A stretch of 64,000 bases of DNA from Scheffersomyces stipitis CBS 6054 (lineage: Eukaryota; Ascomycota; Pichiomycetes; Serinales; Debaryomycetaceae). The notes under the pieces are model-generated. The model worked only from the letters and a program-made list of their open reading frames with translations, had not been told where the DNA came from and made no database searches. Location of the stretch: the NCBI RefSeq assembly GCF_000209165.1, contig NC_009044.1:248001-312000 (forward strand), in the 5' to 3' direction. The position numbers and the translations under genes are program-made. Each line of letters starts with the position of its first letter. Positions within the stretch are counted from its first letter, which is position 1. Below are positions 19,687 to 28,323 of the stretch, one piece after another.

Positions 19687-20139
19687 ATGTCAGACAAAGA
19701 GGACCAGGAGTTGCAGCAGCTCTGGAAACTATTCCAGGATTCTCCTGAGGAAATTAAACAAAGAAGACAGCAGATTACCAAAATCATCCACGATGACCAG
19801 AAGTCTGAGTTTCCTACTCTGATGTCTATAGTGACAGCATTTGATGAGCTTCTAGGATGTTTTTCCTTGGGTGGCCAGCTTAAGAACTATTACAGATATG
19901 GTAGTATGGATACGTGTCTGAGACAGCGAGAGAAGTTGTGGTTTGCTATTGGTAATGGAAGCTTTACTGAAGAGAAGAAACCCAAGCCAGTAGAAGAATT
20001 GTCACCCAAAGAGCTATCCAGCAGGACGAAAATCCAGGAGTTTTACAAGAAGAGATTATTAGAAGACAAGGCTCGCGGGAGCTCTGAAGATATATGGAAT
20101 CAGCGTGAAGAACCGTTGGATAACCCGTTTAAGAAGTAG
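19687..20139 (+). CDS. EMI1: Emi1-like protein (DUF3128 family)
   Basis: A 150-aa soluble protein. The central block around residues 45-90 has the family signature: AFDELLGCFSLGGQ, then NYYRYGSMDTC and RQREKLWFAI. This closely follows yeast Emi1, a small protein needed for early meiotic gene induction and reported to have mitochondrial links. Two cysteines in the signature are spaced as in the family. The C-terminus is charged and ends in a DNPF motif, which resembles an NPF endocytic ligand, though this may be coincidence. ATG at 19687 is the first in frame. Confidence 0.75.
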   Translation: MSDKEDQELQQLWKLFQDSPEEIKQRRQQITKIIHDDQKSEFPTLMSIVTAFDELLGCFSLGGQLKNYYRYGSMDTCLRQREKLWFAIGNGSFTEEKKPKPVEELSPKELSSRTKIQEFYKKRLLEDKARGSSEDIWNQREEPLDNPFKK

Positions 20140-20502
20140 GAGGAAGTAGTTAGAAAGGAGTCTTGTAAATATAGAATAGAGTAATGAAATGTACATGGAA
20201 TGAAATATGAACATGAAATATGAACATCCATTTGGAAATTAAACGTAAATTGAGTAGAATATCATGTCAATATGATAATGAATGAACACAAGTGGTTGGT
20301 AGTGCTATGAAAAATGTAATTCAATTCATATCATCAATTTACTCATATCTTTCATTAGCTTGTATTATGAAGATATATACATAGAATGTACAATAACTTA
20401 TAAATGGGAAACTAACTATACACGCACTGGTTCTAACAATGTCTACAGTATAGTATGAGATGACGAATTTAGTGTACAATAAGACCACTCTGGTCTTCGG
20501 TT
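20140..20502. other. Convergent intergenic region
   Basis: This AT-rich stretch separates the 3' ends of the Emi1-like gene (plus) and RHO3 (minus). It contains a near-perfect short tandem duplication of ATGAAATATGAAC near 20199-20226. No gene is seen. Confidence 0.5.
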
Positions 20503-21363
20503 TTACATGATGGTACAGCCCTTCTTTTCAGGCTCATTATCGTTGGCACCTTTTGGCCGGGCATTAAGAGCACATCTGGCAGCCTCCGAAAACGCTTCGT
20601 TGACACCTCTGTTCTTTTTGGCTGAACACTCCAAGTATCTCAAGGCACCAACCTTTTTTGCTACTGCCAAACCTTCATCGTATGTGATTAATCGCTTGTT
20701 CTGTTGGTACTGGTTGTTGGATGCATTCTGCGAGTACGGGTTAAACTCTTCTTCAGTTCCGTTGATGTGGGCATGGCTTTCGTTGTCTTCGTCGCTTCTC
20801 AAGTCGCACTTCAAAGCTACCAACACCAACTTGACACCTTCACAATGATCTGCTATTTCTCCCACCCATTTGGATTGGACGTTCTCTAACGAGTCTGGCG
20901 AATCAATAGAAAAACACAACATGATACAATGTGTATCAGAATATGAAAGGGATCTCAATCTATCAAATTCTTCTTGTCCAGCCGTGTCCCACAAGGACAA
21001 CTCTACCGACTGGCCATCTATAAATATATCATGCACATAGTTTTCAAATACCGTGGGTTCGTACACTTGAGGAAAGTAGCCTCGTGTGAAAACGTTCAAT
21101 AGGGAAGTCTTCCCACAGGCACCGTCGCCTAGAATGACTATCTTACGTTGTACTAGATTGTTAGTATGGAAATATGAGACAGACAGAAAGAGAATATGAT
21201 AATGACAATGACGGACATATAATGAAACGATAATATCAAAATATGAAAATGAAATGGCAGCATTTTGATAATACGATAAGATACCGTTATACGAGTATGC
21301 CAAGTTGAATATGACAAAAAACGGTGTTATCGACGAAGATATATGTGGCTTGGCAGTGGTCAT
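20503..21363 (-). CDS. RHO3: Rho-type GTPase Rho3, probably two exons
   Basis: Small GTPase for polarised exocytosis and actin organisation at the bud plasma membrane. It has P-loop GDGACGKTS, switch II DTAGQEEFDRLRSLSYSD, the NKxD-equivalent ALKCDL, ECSAK, and a C-terminal CTIM prenylation box. A stretch rich in N, Q, H and E sits between G4 and G5, as in yeast Rho3. The conserved core begins at VQRKIVILGDG. The sequence just before it ends TACTAAC-N7-TAG, so an intron is present. The best 5' site found is GTATCT, giving intron 21153-21284 and a spliced 242-aa product starting at ATG 21363. The resulting N-terminus is unusually hydrophobic, so exon 1 may be wrong. If read through, the frame stays open (286 aa). 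Confidence 0.9.
   Translation of the reverse strand: MTTAKPHISSSITPFFVIFNLAYSYNGILSYYQNAAISFSYFDIIVSLYVRHCHYHILFLSVSYFHTNNLVQRKIVILGDGACGKTSLLNVFTRGYFPQVYEPTVFENYVHDIFIDGQSVELSLWDTAGQEEFDRLRSLSYSDTHCIMLCFSIDSPDSLENVQSKWVGEIADHCEGVKLVLVALKCDLRSDEDNESHAHINGTEEEFNPYSQNASNNQYQQNKRLITYDEGLAVAKKVGALRYLECSAKKNRGVNEAFSEAARCALNARPKGANDNEPEKKGCTIM
21153..21284 (-). other. Predicted spliceosomal intron of RHO3
   Basis: On the minus strand the region ends TACTAAC (21160-21166) followed by TAG at 21153-21155, directly before the codons for QRKIVILG. This is a textbook yeast branch site and acceptor. The proposed donor GTATCT (first base 21284) is a weaker match to GTATGT but joins in frame: AAC G plus TA gives Asn-Val. 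Length is 132 nt, a multiple of three, without an in-frame stop. Acceptor confidence is high and donor confidence moderate. Confidence 0.65.
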
Positions 21364-22345
21364 CTGGCAGATCCGTACATATCTATCATAGACTTATCAT
21401 TGATTCAAGTTGGTTAGTCTTTAACGCTTGAAGTCTTTATCTATGAATATCACGAAATATTGTAGAATATGACAAATTCATTTGTGACTAAAAATCAAAC
21501 ATATTTTCTGCTGAATTATGATCTGTCGATGATGCTGTCACTTATGAATGCTGGAAATACTCATAGGATTCCATATTCTTATTCTCTTATGTCTTTATCT
21601 TATCGATGTTATCACCCCTGTCATTATAGCTTAATCTCAGATACGGCAGATTGGCCAGCGATAGCTATTCAGGTTTGTGCCGCACCGTCAATAATGGGCC
21701 AAAATACGAATTTTGAGTCGTAAATCAACTGATTTCGCAAAATGACTGTTATTCTGTCATTCTGCGGATACATACTAGTCTTGGGGGCTCCACCACAAAG
21801 AGGCATCGTCTGTTAGAATGAATGAACTGGATTTCTGGAAAAAGGACTTAATCCAGAGTGTGTGTGTTTTTCAAAAGTTATCTGTTTTGATTGTTCTGTA
21901 GCTCGAGAATAATGTCGCGCGGTGGCAGAAAAATGTCGTCAGGCAAGGCTGTACATCTGACCAGGAATTAGAGAGAAAATGTTGCAGTTTGGGAAGAGAA
22001 GAATGGATGTAGCAGAAAGGTAGCAAAATACTAGAAAGTATGGACAATGGTATATTTTGAATAATAGAATAGAATTATTGTAATACTGGCATAGTACTAT
22101 CAAAAGTATACAAGTTTAGTACAACTGCATAGCAAATTGTTTATATTGATATGATAAATAGAGAAGTGAAATAAATGCAAGGACGCTAGACACCATGTGT
22201 CACGGTGATATGAACCGCAAAGGTATCACGATAGAGATATCATGACGCAGTACTACAATAGTAGCAGTAAATTCAGTACAACTTGTGATAGATCCACGTA
22301 CTCACTACTTGTAGATTTTTACCTATTGCAATAACTCTTCGGCGT
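21364..22345. other. Intergenic region upstream of RHO3, no gene recognised
   Basis: About 1 kb between the RHO3 start and the 3' end of the next minus-strand gene. It should contain the RHO3 promoter, 5' UTR and possibly an alternative first exon. On the minus strand an ATG at about 21380 opens MYGSAR and then stops, so a better-placed exon 1 could lie here. No conserved protein or RNA was seen. Confidence 0.45.
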
Positions 22346-23257
22346 CTACATGTCATGAGTAGACTTGTTGTCCATTAAGTCCTCAAGGTACATCGAAGGA
22401 ATCGTCTTTCTGGGAGCAGAAGGACCTTCAGCAGCAGGCATGCCTGGCGATGACAACAAGGGGCCTGCACGACTATGACCAAGTAGAACCGAATAGTCGC
22501 TGTTGTTAGCCTCAGAAATGCCATAGAATGAGTTTCTATTAGTACCCTGACCAGGTACCAAGTTTGTAGTGGAAGCACCAGCAAAAGACAAGTTCGTCAC
22601 TGAGCCTCCATACAGCGAAGACTTGACTCTCTTGTGTTGCATTACTTCGGCAGTAGGCGAGATGAACATCTTGGTCATGTCATGTTTGGTAGTAGGACCA
22701 GCAGCTTCTGATTGGTAGATGGTAGAAGTGTCCCCCAACTGAGAGCCACCAAAGGAATATCCCATTCCTCCTCCTAAGCTACCAAGTACAGATTTACTAG
22801 GAGTCAACAATGGTAGCTTAGCTACAGAAGGTTGATATTCCGAGTTGTAGTTGAGGGTAGTACCGGTAGAACCATCAGGACCAAATCCATAAGCGGAGCC
22901 ATTGTTATTTTGGTAAGTGGCATAAAGTTGTTTCTCTGAAGCCATCGTTTTCTTAGCCAATCTGGATGCTGTGAACGACACGATCAAGTGGTACAAGATA
23001 AACCCGAGGAAGATGGCACCTACACAAGCACCTACAGCTATAAACACAGTTCCACTTGGGTTCTCCTGTCTGAGAATATATGGGTTGTTACCACTAGCCG
23101 GGACTGTCATAACGGGGGTGGTGAAGGACGACGTAGATGAAGTTAATGAAGGCATTGATGCGGTGGTTGAGGTTATCTTAGGCAACTCATTAGTTATCTT
23201 GGGCAATTTGTCAGCTCTTTTGACAGCACCAACCGCTGTAGCAATTATTTGAGCCAT
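22346..23257 (-). CDS. Prm5/YNL058C-like single-pass membrane protein
   Basis: A 303-aa protein. The N-terminal ~70 residues are S/T/P-rich and probably O-glycosylated and exterior. One strong membrane segment follows (GTVFIAVGACVGAIFLGFIL, about residues 69-88), preceded by NPYILRQENPS. The cytoplasmic tail is long, G/S-rich and low in complexity. The NPxIxR...PSGTVFIAVG layout is that of the Prm5/YNL058C family of fungal plasma-membrane or vacuolar proteins, some induced by cell-wall stress. No enzymatic motif is present. The start is the first ATG. The family assignment rests on the segment around the membrane helix. Confidence 0.65.
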   Translation of the reverse strand: MAQIIATAVGAVKRADKLPKITNELPKITSTTASMPSLTSSTSSFTTPVMTVPASGNNPYILRQENPSGTVFIAVGACVGAIFLGFILYHLIVSFTASRLAKKTMASEKQLYATYQNNNGSAYGFGPDGSTGTTLNYNSEYQPSVAKLPLLTPSKSVLGSLGGGMGYSFGGSQLGDTSTIYQSEAAGPTTKHDMTKMFISPTAEVMQHKRVKSSLYGGSVTNLSFAGASTTNLVPGQGTNRNSFYGISEANNSDYSVLLGHSRAGPLLSSPGMPAAEGPSAPRKTIPSMYLEDLMDNKSTHDM

Positions 23258-24330
23258 AATGATGTTATGTTATGTATGTTATTTTAAATGATACTTTTTT
23301 TGGAAATTAAAATGAATATTGAATCCAAACTTTTGATCTTAAACCCTGAAAATTATCTCAGAAATGAAATTCGATGATTACTTTAATTAAACTAACTTTT
23401 GTATGATCTTTGGAAGAGTTTTGTTCCGTTATTGTAGAAGAACTTATATGTGAAACGTACTGTTGTCGTGTCACTATGATTGTAGTTTTGTATTGATCTT
23501 GATGATCCACTATTGTTCTCTGTATTGATCTCTGAATTGATCTCTGTATTGAACCTATGCTGAATCTCTATATCTTATTCTGAAGTCGGTATATAGAATC
23601 AACTTTCACTTTTTATGTTCTTTGTCGATTCTTCAGATCAATTTATCAAAATGAGACTCAAATCAAATGAAATCGTATAAATGCCAAATGAATCGGAAGT
23701 CAAAGGTTTGCTAACAAAAAAAACTGCGCAAAACGTCAATCTCTTCAGAATACCTTATATGCTAACTTTCAAACGTTTTACTGTAGCAACACAACTGTAA
23801 CGAGCTTTTTCCTGATGCTTCATGTCTTCACCGAATTGTATGAGCCTTGCTGTTTGGTACACAAATGGAACGGATTGAGAAAATTTTGATGCTCCTGCAT
23901 GTGGTTGGCTATTTTAGGAATTGTAAACAAAGGCACATGAGTTGGTCTGGTCACGTGAATAGAACGATTTCATACCAATTGTCTTACAGTGGAACAGTTC
24001 TTAACTAGGATTCCCAAAGAATAGACAAATTCTTAATAACAAGGTTAGCCTAGTAAATATTACTTCTCTTAATCTCCTCTTTCCATGCATGTTTTTTTTT
24101 CCATCAGAAATAGCGCATTTGCAAAAACTGTCAAACTAGGAGCACCTTTATATACTAAATTCTTGCAATATATATCTTGAATATACAAGATTTAATATCG
24201 AATAGCTATATTCCTTACTCGCTTGGGCATCCATAAAGAAATGTCACAATATTCTATCAAAAATTTTATTGTTTTATTCTGTAGTATGTATTGACGATAC
24301 CTTTTCTATTAGTGTTCTTTTTCGCAGCCA
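23258..24330. other. 1-kb intergenic region, no gene recognised
   Basis: Presumed long promoter and 5' UTR of the Prm5-like gene (left) and terminator of the GNT1-like gene (right). A short repeated phrase TCTCTGTATTGATCTCTGAATTGATC occurs around 23517-23560 as imperfect tandem units of TTGATCTCTG. No open frame with recognisable similarity was found. Confidence 0.5.
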
Positions 24331-25791
24331 TTACCATTCATATTCTACCTCCTCAGGTACAACCCAGTTACCGGCACGAGCACGCTCAAATTCATCACGA
24401 TACCAGTTCCATATATCCACGCTGTCACAGTCGTCCACCATTCTTGGCTTGTGAATGTCGTCGATCTTGAAGTACTTCACTAGGTCTCCTGCTCTACAGT
24501 AGATTCTGAGTGAATTATAAGAAGCCAGGTAGTCGTTCTTCTCCCATGGCTTGGGAATAGGGGAATCTGAGAAATGTACCAACTTCACGTTCTGGAACAC
24601 ATCCAACGCATTCCAGCCGTCGTTGGACTTCTTCTTTGTAAAGGGCAAATACTGTGGTTCTACTACAAACCTACGATGCCATGGTTCTCGGAACTCTCCC
24701 GTGAGAACTCCATACACTTTATGGGGCAATATACCAACATGAACATCTCTCCTAGAAAGAAGCTGGTCGTTCAAGTATTTGTTCATGATCTCCATGTCAT
24801 AGTCATGCTTCTGTCTCAACGAAGAACGACAGAAAATATACCAGTACCAGGGGTTGTACACATATCTCATAAGTTCATTAAACGTCTGTCTAGAGGGCTT
24901 GATGACCATTACATGATTAGCAAAGAAGTCGTCGTGGTTATCAAAGAAGTGCTGTTCGTAGATCAATGACGGAAGCAACTGGAAGGCCCTCTCTGGTAAA
25001 CTTTCTCGCGAAATGTCACTTACAAGTTTCTTCATCCGTAAATTATATCTCTTCTTTTCCGGAATTTCTACTTTTCCTCTGAACTTCGTGTGCTTCTTAT
25101 CCTCTACAACTTTATTTAACCAGAACGCCTGGGGTAATGCATAGGTGATATGTTTGGGCAACTTGAAGAGTTCGTCCAAGTTGCCGTAGTTGTTGTGTAT
25201 ATGGCTGATTTCAACATCTCCACTGCGGGGAACATTTATAACCATCGAATCCGAATCAAAGTACACAATTCTGTCATACTCGACTTGGTTAAAGACGTGA
25301 AGCTTGGTAAATGACAGAGACCACGTAGACTCATCACCGCTAGCTTCAAGCAAAGGTACTGCTTTCAACGTGATATCATGATTGTTAGCAATTATCAAGA
25401 GTTTGTTCCAGGTGTCAGAATCAGAATGAGCCAAAATATCGCTGTAAAGTACTACCAAGTCCTTGGCTTTGGTGTCTGATTTACGAATGCTAATAAAGTT
25501 AATAATGGCCAAGTTCAAATGTTCGTAGGAAGTAGCGTATTGCATATATGCTAACTTGTCATTTTTCCTGTCGCCTTCATCTAGAAGAGTAGTGCTATCG
25601 TAGTAGTTGATAACCTCATTCGGTATCACCCTGAGTTTCTGGCTCAATCCTCGTTCTCGTATACTATGGCTAGTCTCTAATACTACGTAAGAGACGAGAT
25701 AGTATAAAAGGACAAAAACCGCAGCCTTATACTCCCAGTTTCGACGTAGATACCGCACGGCTTGTCTCTTGAGAGCACCAAAGTTTACCAT
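24331..25791 (-). CDS. GNT1: Gnt1-like GlcNAc transferase, Golgi type II membrane protein
   Basis: 486 aa, close to the 491 aa of yeast Gnt1, which adds N-acetylglucosamine to N-glycan outer chains in the Golgi. A short basic N-terminus is followed by one membrane anchor (AAVFVLLYYLVSYVVL, residues 23-38), giving type II topology. The lumenal domain resembles glycosyltransferase family 8: the DxD metal-binding motif is in YDRIVYFDSDSMVINV, and later blocks include HFFDNHDDFFANHVMVIKPS and VKLVHFSDSPIPKPWEKN. No glycosylation substrate can be read from sequence. ATG at 25791 gives the expected short cytoplasmic tail. Confidence 0.75.
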   Translation of the reverse strand: MVNFGALKRQAVRYLRRNWEYKAAVFVLLYYLVSYVVLETSHSIRERGLSQKLRVIPNEVINYYDSTTLLDEGDRKNDKLAYMQYATSYEHLNLAIINFISIRKSDTKAKDLVVLYSDILAHSDSDTWNKLLIIANNHDITLKAVPLLEASGDESTWSLSFTKLHVFNQVEYDRIVYFDSDSMVINVPRSGDVEISHIHNNYGNLDELFKLPKHITYALPQAFWLNKVVEDKKHTKFRGKVEIPEKKRYNLRMKKLVSDISRESLPERAFQLLPSLIYEQHFFDNHDDFFANHVMVIKPSRQTFNELMRYVYNPWYWYIFCRSSLRQKHDYDMEIMNKYLNDQLLSRRDVHVGILPHKVYGVLTGEFREPWHRRFVVEPQYLPFTKKKSNDGWNALDVFQNVKLVHFSDSPIPKPWEKNDYLASYNSLRIYCRAGDLVKYFKIDDIHKPRMVDDCDSVDIWNWYRDEFERARAGNWVVPEEVEYEW

Positions 25792-26072
25792 TGCTTGATG
25801 TAGGGGACTCAGTAAAAGATGAAAAACTATCGAAGGATAAGATCTGAAATTTTTGAATGTTCCGGTTGATCTTCTCTACCGGAATTTTTATAATTCGGGG
25901 GTGCGACACCTCGGACCTCACGCGTTTCATCCGCAATAAATTACATTACCTAAGGACGAAAAACAAGGAATAAGGGAAAGGTTGATGAGATGATAACCCA
26001 GAATCAGGTTAGATTCATCTTTTTAAAGAGAAGGGTAATACTTCAACACTAAGATCAAAAAAGCAAAAAAAA

Positions 26073-26143
26073 TGCGCAAACCCGGAATCGAACCGGGGGC
26101 CCAACGATGGCAACGTTGGATTTTACCACTAAACCATTTGCGC
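26073..26143 (-). tRNA. tRNA-Gly (anticodon GCC)
   Basis: A 71-nt cloverleaf on the minus strand. The acceptor GCGCAAA pairs with TTTGCGC. The anticodon stem CAACG/CGTTG encloses TTGCCAT, giving GCC. The B box is GGTTCGATTCC. A run of eight T directly follows the gene on its own strand as the Pol III terminator. It lies 12 bp downstream of tRNA-Asp. Confidence 0.95.
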
Positions 26144-26155
26144 TAGAGCAAACTA

Positions 26156-26227
26156 CTCCGCGACGGGGAATTGAACCCCGGTCTACCACGCGACAAGCGG
26201 TAATTCTAGCCACTAAACTATCACGGA
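26156..26227 (-). tRNA. tRNA-Asp (anticodon GTC)
   Basis: A 72-nt cloverleaf on the minus strand with acceptor TCCGTGA/TCGCGGA, anticodon loop TTGTCGC (GTC) and B box GGTTCAATTCC. The 12-bp spacer to tRNA-Gly has no run of four T, so the two may be transcribed together. The LINE array begins about 90 bp upstream of this gene's 5' end. Confidence 0.95.
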
Positions 26228-26316
26228 GGTTTGTCTTTATACACCTTATAAAAGCAAATGGTTAGTTTATTTTATCACGTGGAAAATCTCACGTGAAAAT
26301 GACTAAAACTTGCATC

Positions 26317-26339
26317 ACGTTAAAAAAAAATACTGTGAT
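26317..26339 (+). repeat. LINE array junction unit 1 (left edge)
   Basis: ACGTT, nine A, then TACTGTGAT. The ATG of the ORF1 fragment begins with the last AT of this unit. The same unit recurs at 28028, 32101 and, with two changes, at 38639. It is preceded by TGCATC rather than the element's own 3' end. Confidence 0.8.
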
Positions 26340-27204
26340 GGATATAGACGCCATCAATCAACTGGAAGGGCCTCCTGGAGACTCTTCCCACTTCAACGCT
26401 TCAAATAGTGCTTTAAACGAACCGAAACCGCCAGATATTGGCCGAAAACGAAAAACCGACGTCGCACCCGATGACCTGATGGACCTTGATGGCGAGTCCT
26501 CAGATGCCGTAGAAAACGGCGAATTGGAGCCATCTTTCGTGACAGCAGGATCAGTTATTGCTGATGACTCTTTTGACGATACCCAAGAAGCCTCAAACGC
26601 TTTAAACACCTTGAACGAAGGGCCAGAAATGTCGACTATGGACAGCTTTGAAACCTCAGTTTCGAAAAATTCTTCACGTCACGTGATCGAGGAAGAACAC
26701 GACCCAGTTTTGGCTGCAAAAGGAGATACTGTTATGATATCTCCAAGTCCTACTTCCAGTAGCGATTTGTCAAAGCCTACATCCACCAGTGACTCAGTTG
26801 AAATTACAAATGTTTATATTAAAGAAAAAAACCCAAAATCCCAAAAAAATAACCTTTCAGAAAATGAAGAAATCAAAAAAAATCAGGAAAACAGAAAATC
26901 AAAAAAACAAACCTCAGGAGCTCCTCTTACTGATCTGATCTGGAACGGTCAGAACGCCTCGCTCCAACATCACAAAAACAATTCATCAATTAAACTTCTC
27001 TCCAAAGACAGGTTAATCAAGGATCTTGAAAAACTCGGATCTGGCTTAAACAAGAATTGGGAAGAAGATAAATTCACTGACGACTTGACCTTTAAGAAGA
27101 TCAGAAGGTTAGGATTTGCCAAAAACTATGTCACTTCCCACTCACAACAAGAATGGGCAGGCGAACAGGGCAGAATTGACAGATGGAACATCCCGCAAGA
27201 ATTT
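26338..27204 (+). pseudogene. LINE copy A, ORF1 5' fragment
   Basis: Starts MDIDAINQLEGPPGD and matches copy C ORF1 through residue ~289 (IPQEF). It then runs out of frame across the deletion joint and stops at 27249. The S/D/E-rich N-terminal region is retained and the zinc knuckle is lost. A frame could extend upstream to ATG 26293 in flanking DNA, but the shared start with copy C is 26338. Confidence 0.85.
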
Positions 27205-27769
27205 GCGCAATCCTCCGGACCTTCAATTGTGGGAAAAGCGGATGGATGACGTCGATTCGACAACCTTTCGACAATGTTCACGGAAACATCAACAGAATGT
27301 TGGAATTTGCACCTCCGACAGTATTTCCAAGAAATTCAACTTGTCTACAGAGGACTACCAACAGTTTTGGGAGGTAATTTACAAGATTCAATTACAACAC
27401 CCCAAGGGAGTTGAGGAGATTCGGAGAGTTCATTTGGGCCATAGGGACTACCATGATACTTCTGAAGTACCAGTCGAATGCAAACTTTGCCTACAACAAA
27501 TTACAACCACACAATTCTTTCACCATACTTATCAAAATTGTCAAGTGAGTCGTATCGTTAGGACCTTGATTGGACCCCAAGACGACGCTTTTCTTCTCCA
27601 AAATTACATTGGAAATTCCCAACATCCAGAGTCAGCCTATTTATCTTTTAACCAATACCTCCATGCGGTGCATTCCTTGCGCCTTCGACGAACGAATGAG
27701 GATAGAGTAAGTTATTCTCTGTCCTTTCTCAGTTCATGGGTATCGGTTTTTCAGGCTAGACATTATTAA
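27205..27769 (+). pseudogene. LINE copy A, ORF2 3' fragment
   Basis: Encodes only the C-terminal ~188 residues of ORF2, starting at RNPPDLQLWEKRM and ending at the normal stop. The terminal zinc-binding cluster (CKLC, then FFHHTYQNC) is intact; the endonuclease and reverse transcriptase are absent. It is out of frame with the ORF1 fragment. Confidence 0.85.
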
Positions 27770-28027
27770 AGTTTTTTCAATTTCATTACTGTTCACTTTC
27801 ATTACTTTTCAATTTCTAGACTTTTCCATTTCTAGACTTTTACTTTCTACTTCGCCTATTCTTAGGCTCTTATACCTTTAATTAGGTTTCGGTTTTTATG
27901 CGCCTTCTTCAGAGGTTTTCACCCTTTGGGTTTCCTCTTGGTTGGCCCATGCTACATTGGGTGATAATGGCCTTTATCTCTAGTTTATAGCTGTTTATAT
28001 GGGTTAGTATGTTCAATGTATGCCACT

Positions 28028-28049
28028 ACGTTAAAAAAAATACTGTGAT
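28028..28049 (+). repeat. LINE array junction unit 2 (A/B junction)
   Basis: ACGTT, eight A, then TACTGTGAT. It closes copy A and directly precedes the truncated start of copy B. Because copy B has lost its 5' half and still has TACTGTGAT in front of it, this sequence is better read as target DNA than as element 5' UTR. Confidence 0.8.
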
Positions 28050-28317
28050 ACGAGACAACCCTCCCAAAGCGGGATCGGTAGATTTCTCTTTCTCCCAGAT
28101 AGGATCATCCATAGACCCTCTCAAATCCACAAATACTACACCTGCCATGATCAGCTCCCCAATCGGATCGTCATTCAGTATCACGGAGGCATCACAACAA
28201 CAGCTAGCAAACCCCATTCAGTTGAGGTCCGAAGTCCTTCCATCACAGGATACGATTCCTGACTGGTCGACGTTACAGGACACTAGCACCAATGACACGC
28301 CTTCTCAATTAAATTAA
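28050..28317 (+). pseudogene. LINE copy B, ORF1 3' remnant
   Basis: Encodes the last ~88 residues of ORF1 (from DNPPKAGSVDFSFSQIGSS to the stop at 28315-28317). No start codon of its own remains. Six A separate its stop from the ORF2 ATG. Confidence 0.85.
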
Positions 28318-28323
28318 AAAAAA

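Larger units (their letters stand above)
26338..28040 (+). mobile_element. LINE copy A: internally deleted non-LTR retrotransposon
   Basis: Contains the first ~289 codons of ORF1 joined directly to the last ~188 codons of ORF2, then the 3' UTR and an A8 tail. By comparison with copy C, 4827 bp are missing, equivalent to 32989-37815. Both retained parts appear identical to copy C by eye and differ from copy B, for example in the 3' UTR, where A and C share CACCC and TTGGGTGAT but B has CATCC and TTGGATGAT. The joint has at most one base of shared sequence. It cannot encode any complete element protein. Confidence 0.9.

Noticed and set aside
21469..21723. 84-codon plus-strand frame upstream of RHO3
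   Set aside because: No similarity or codon signal, and it lies in the presumed promoter.
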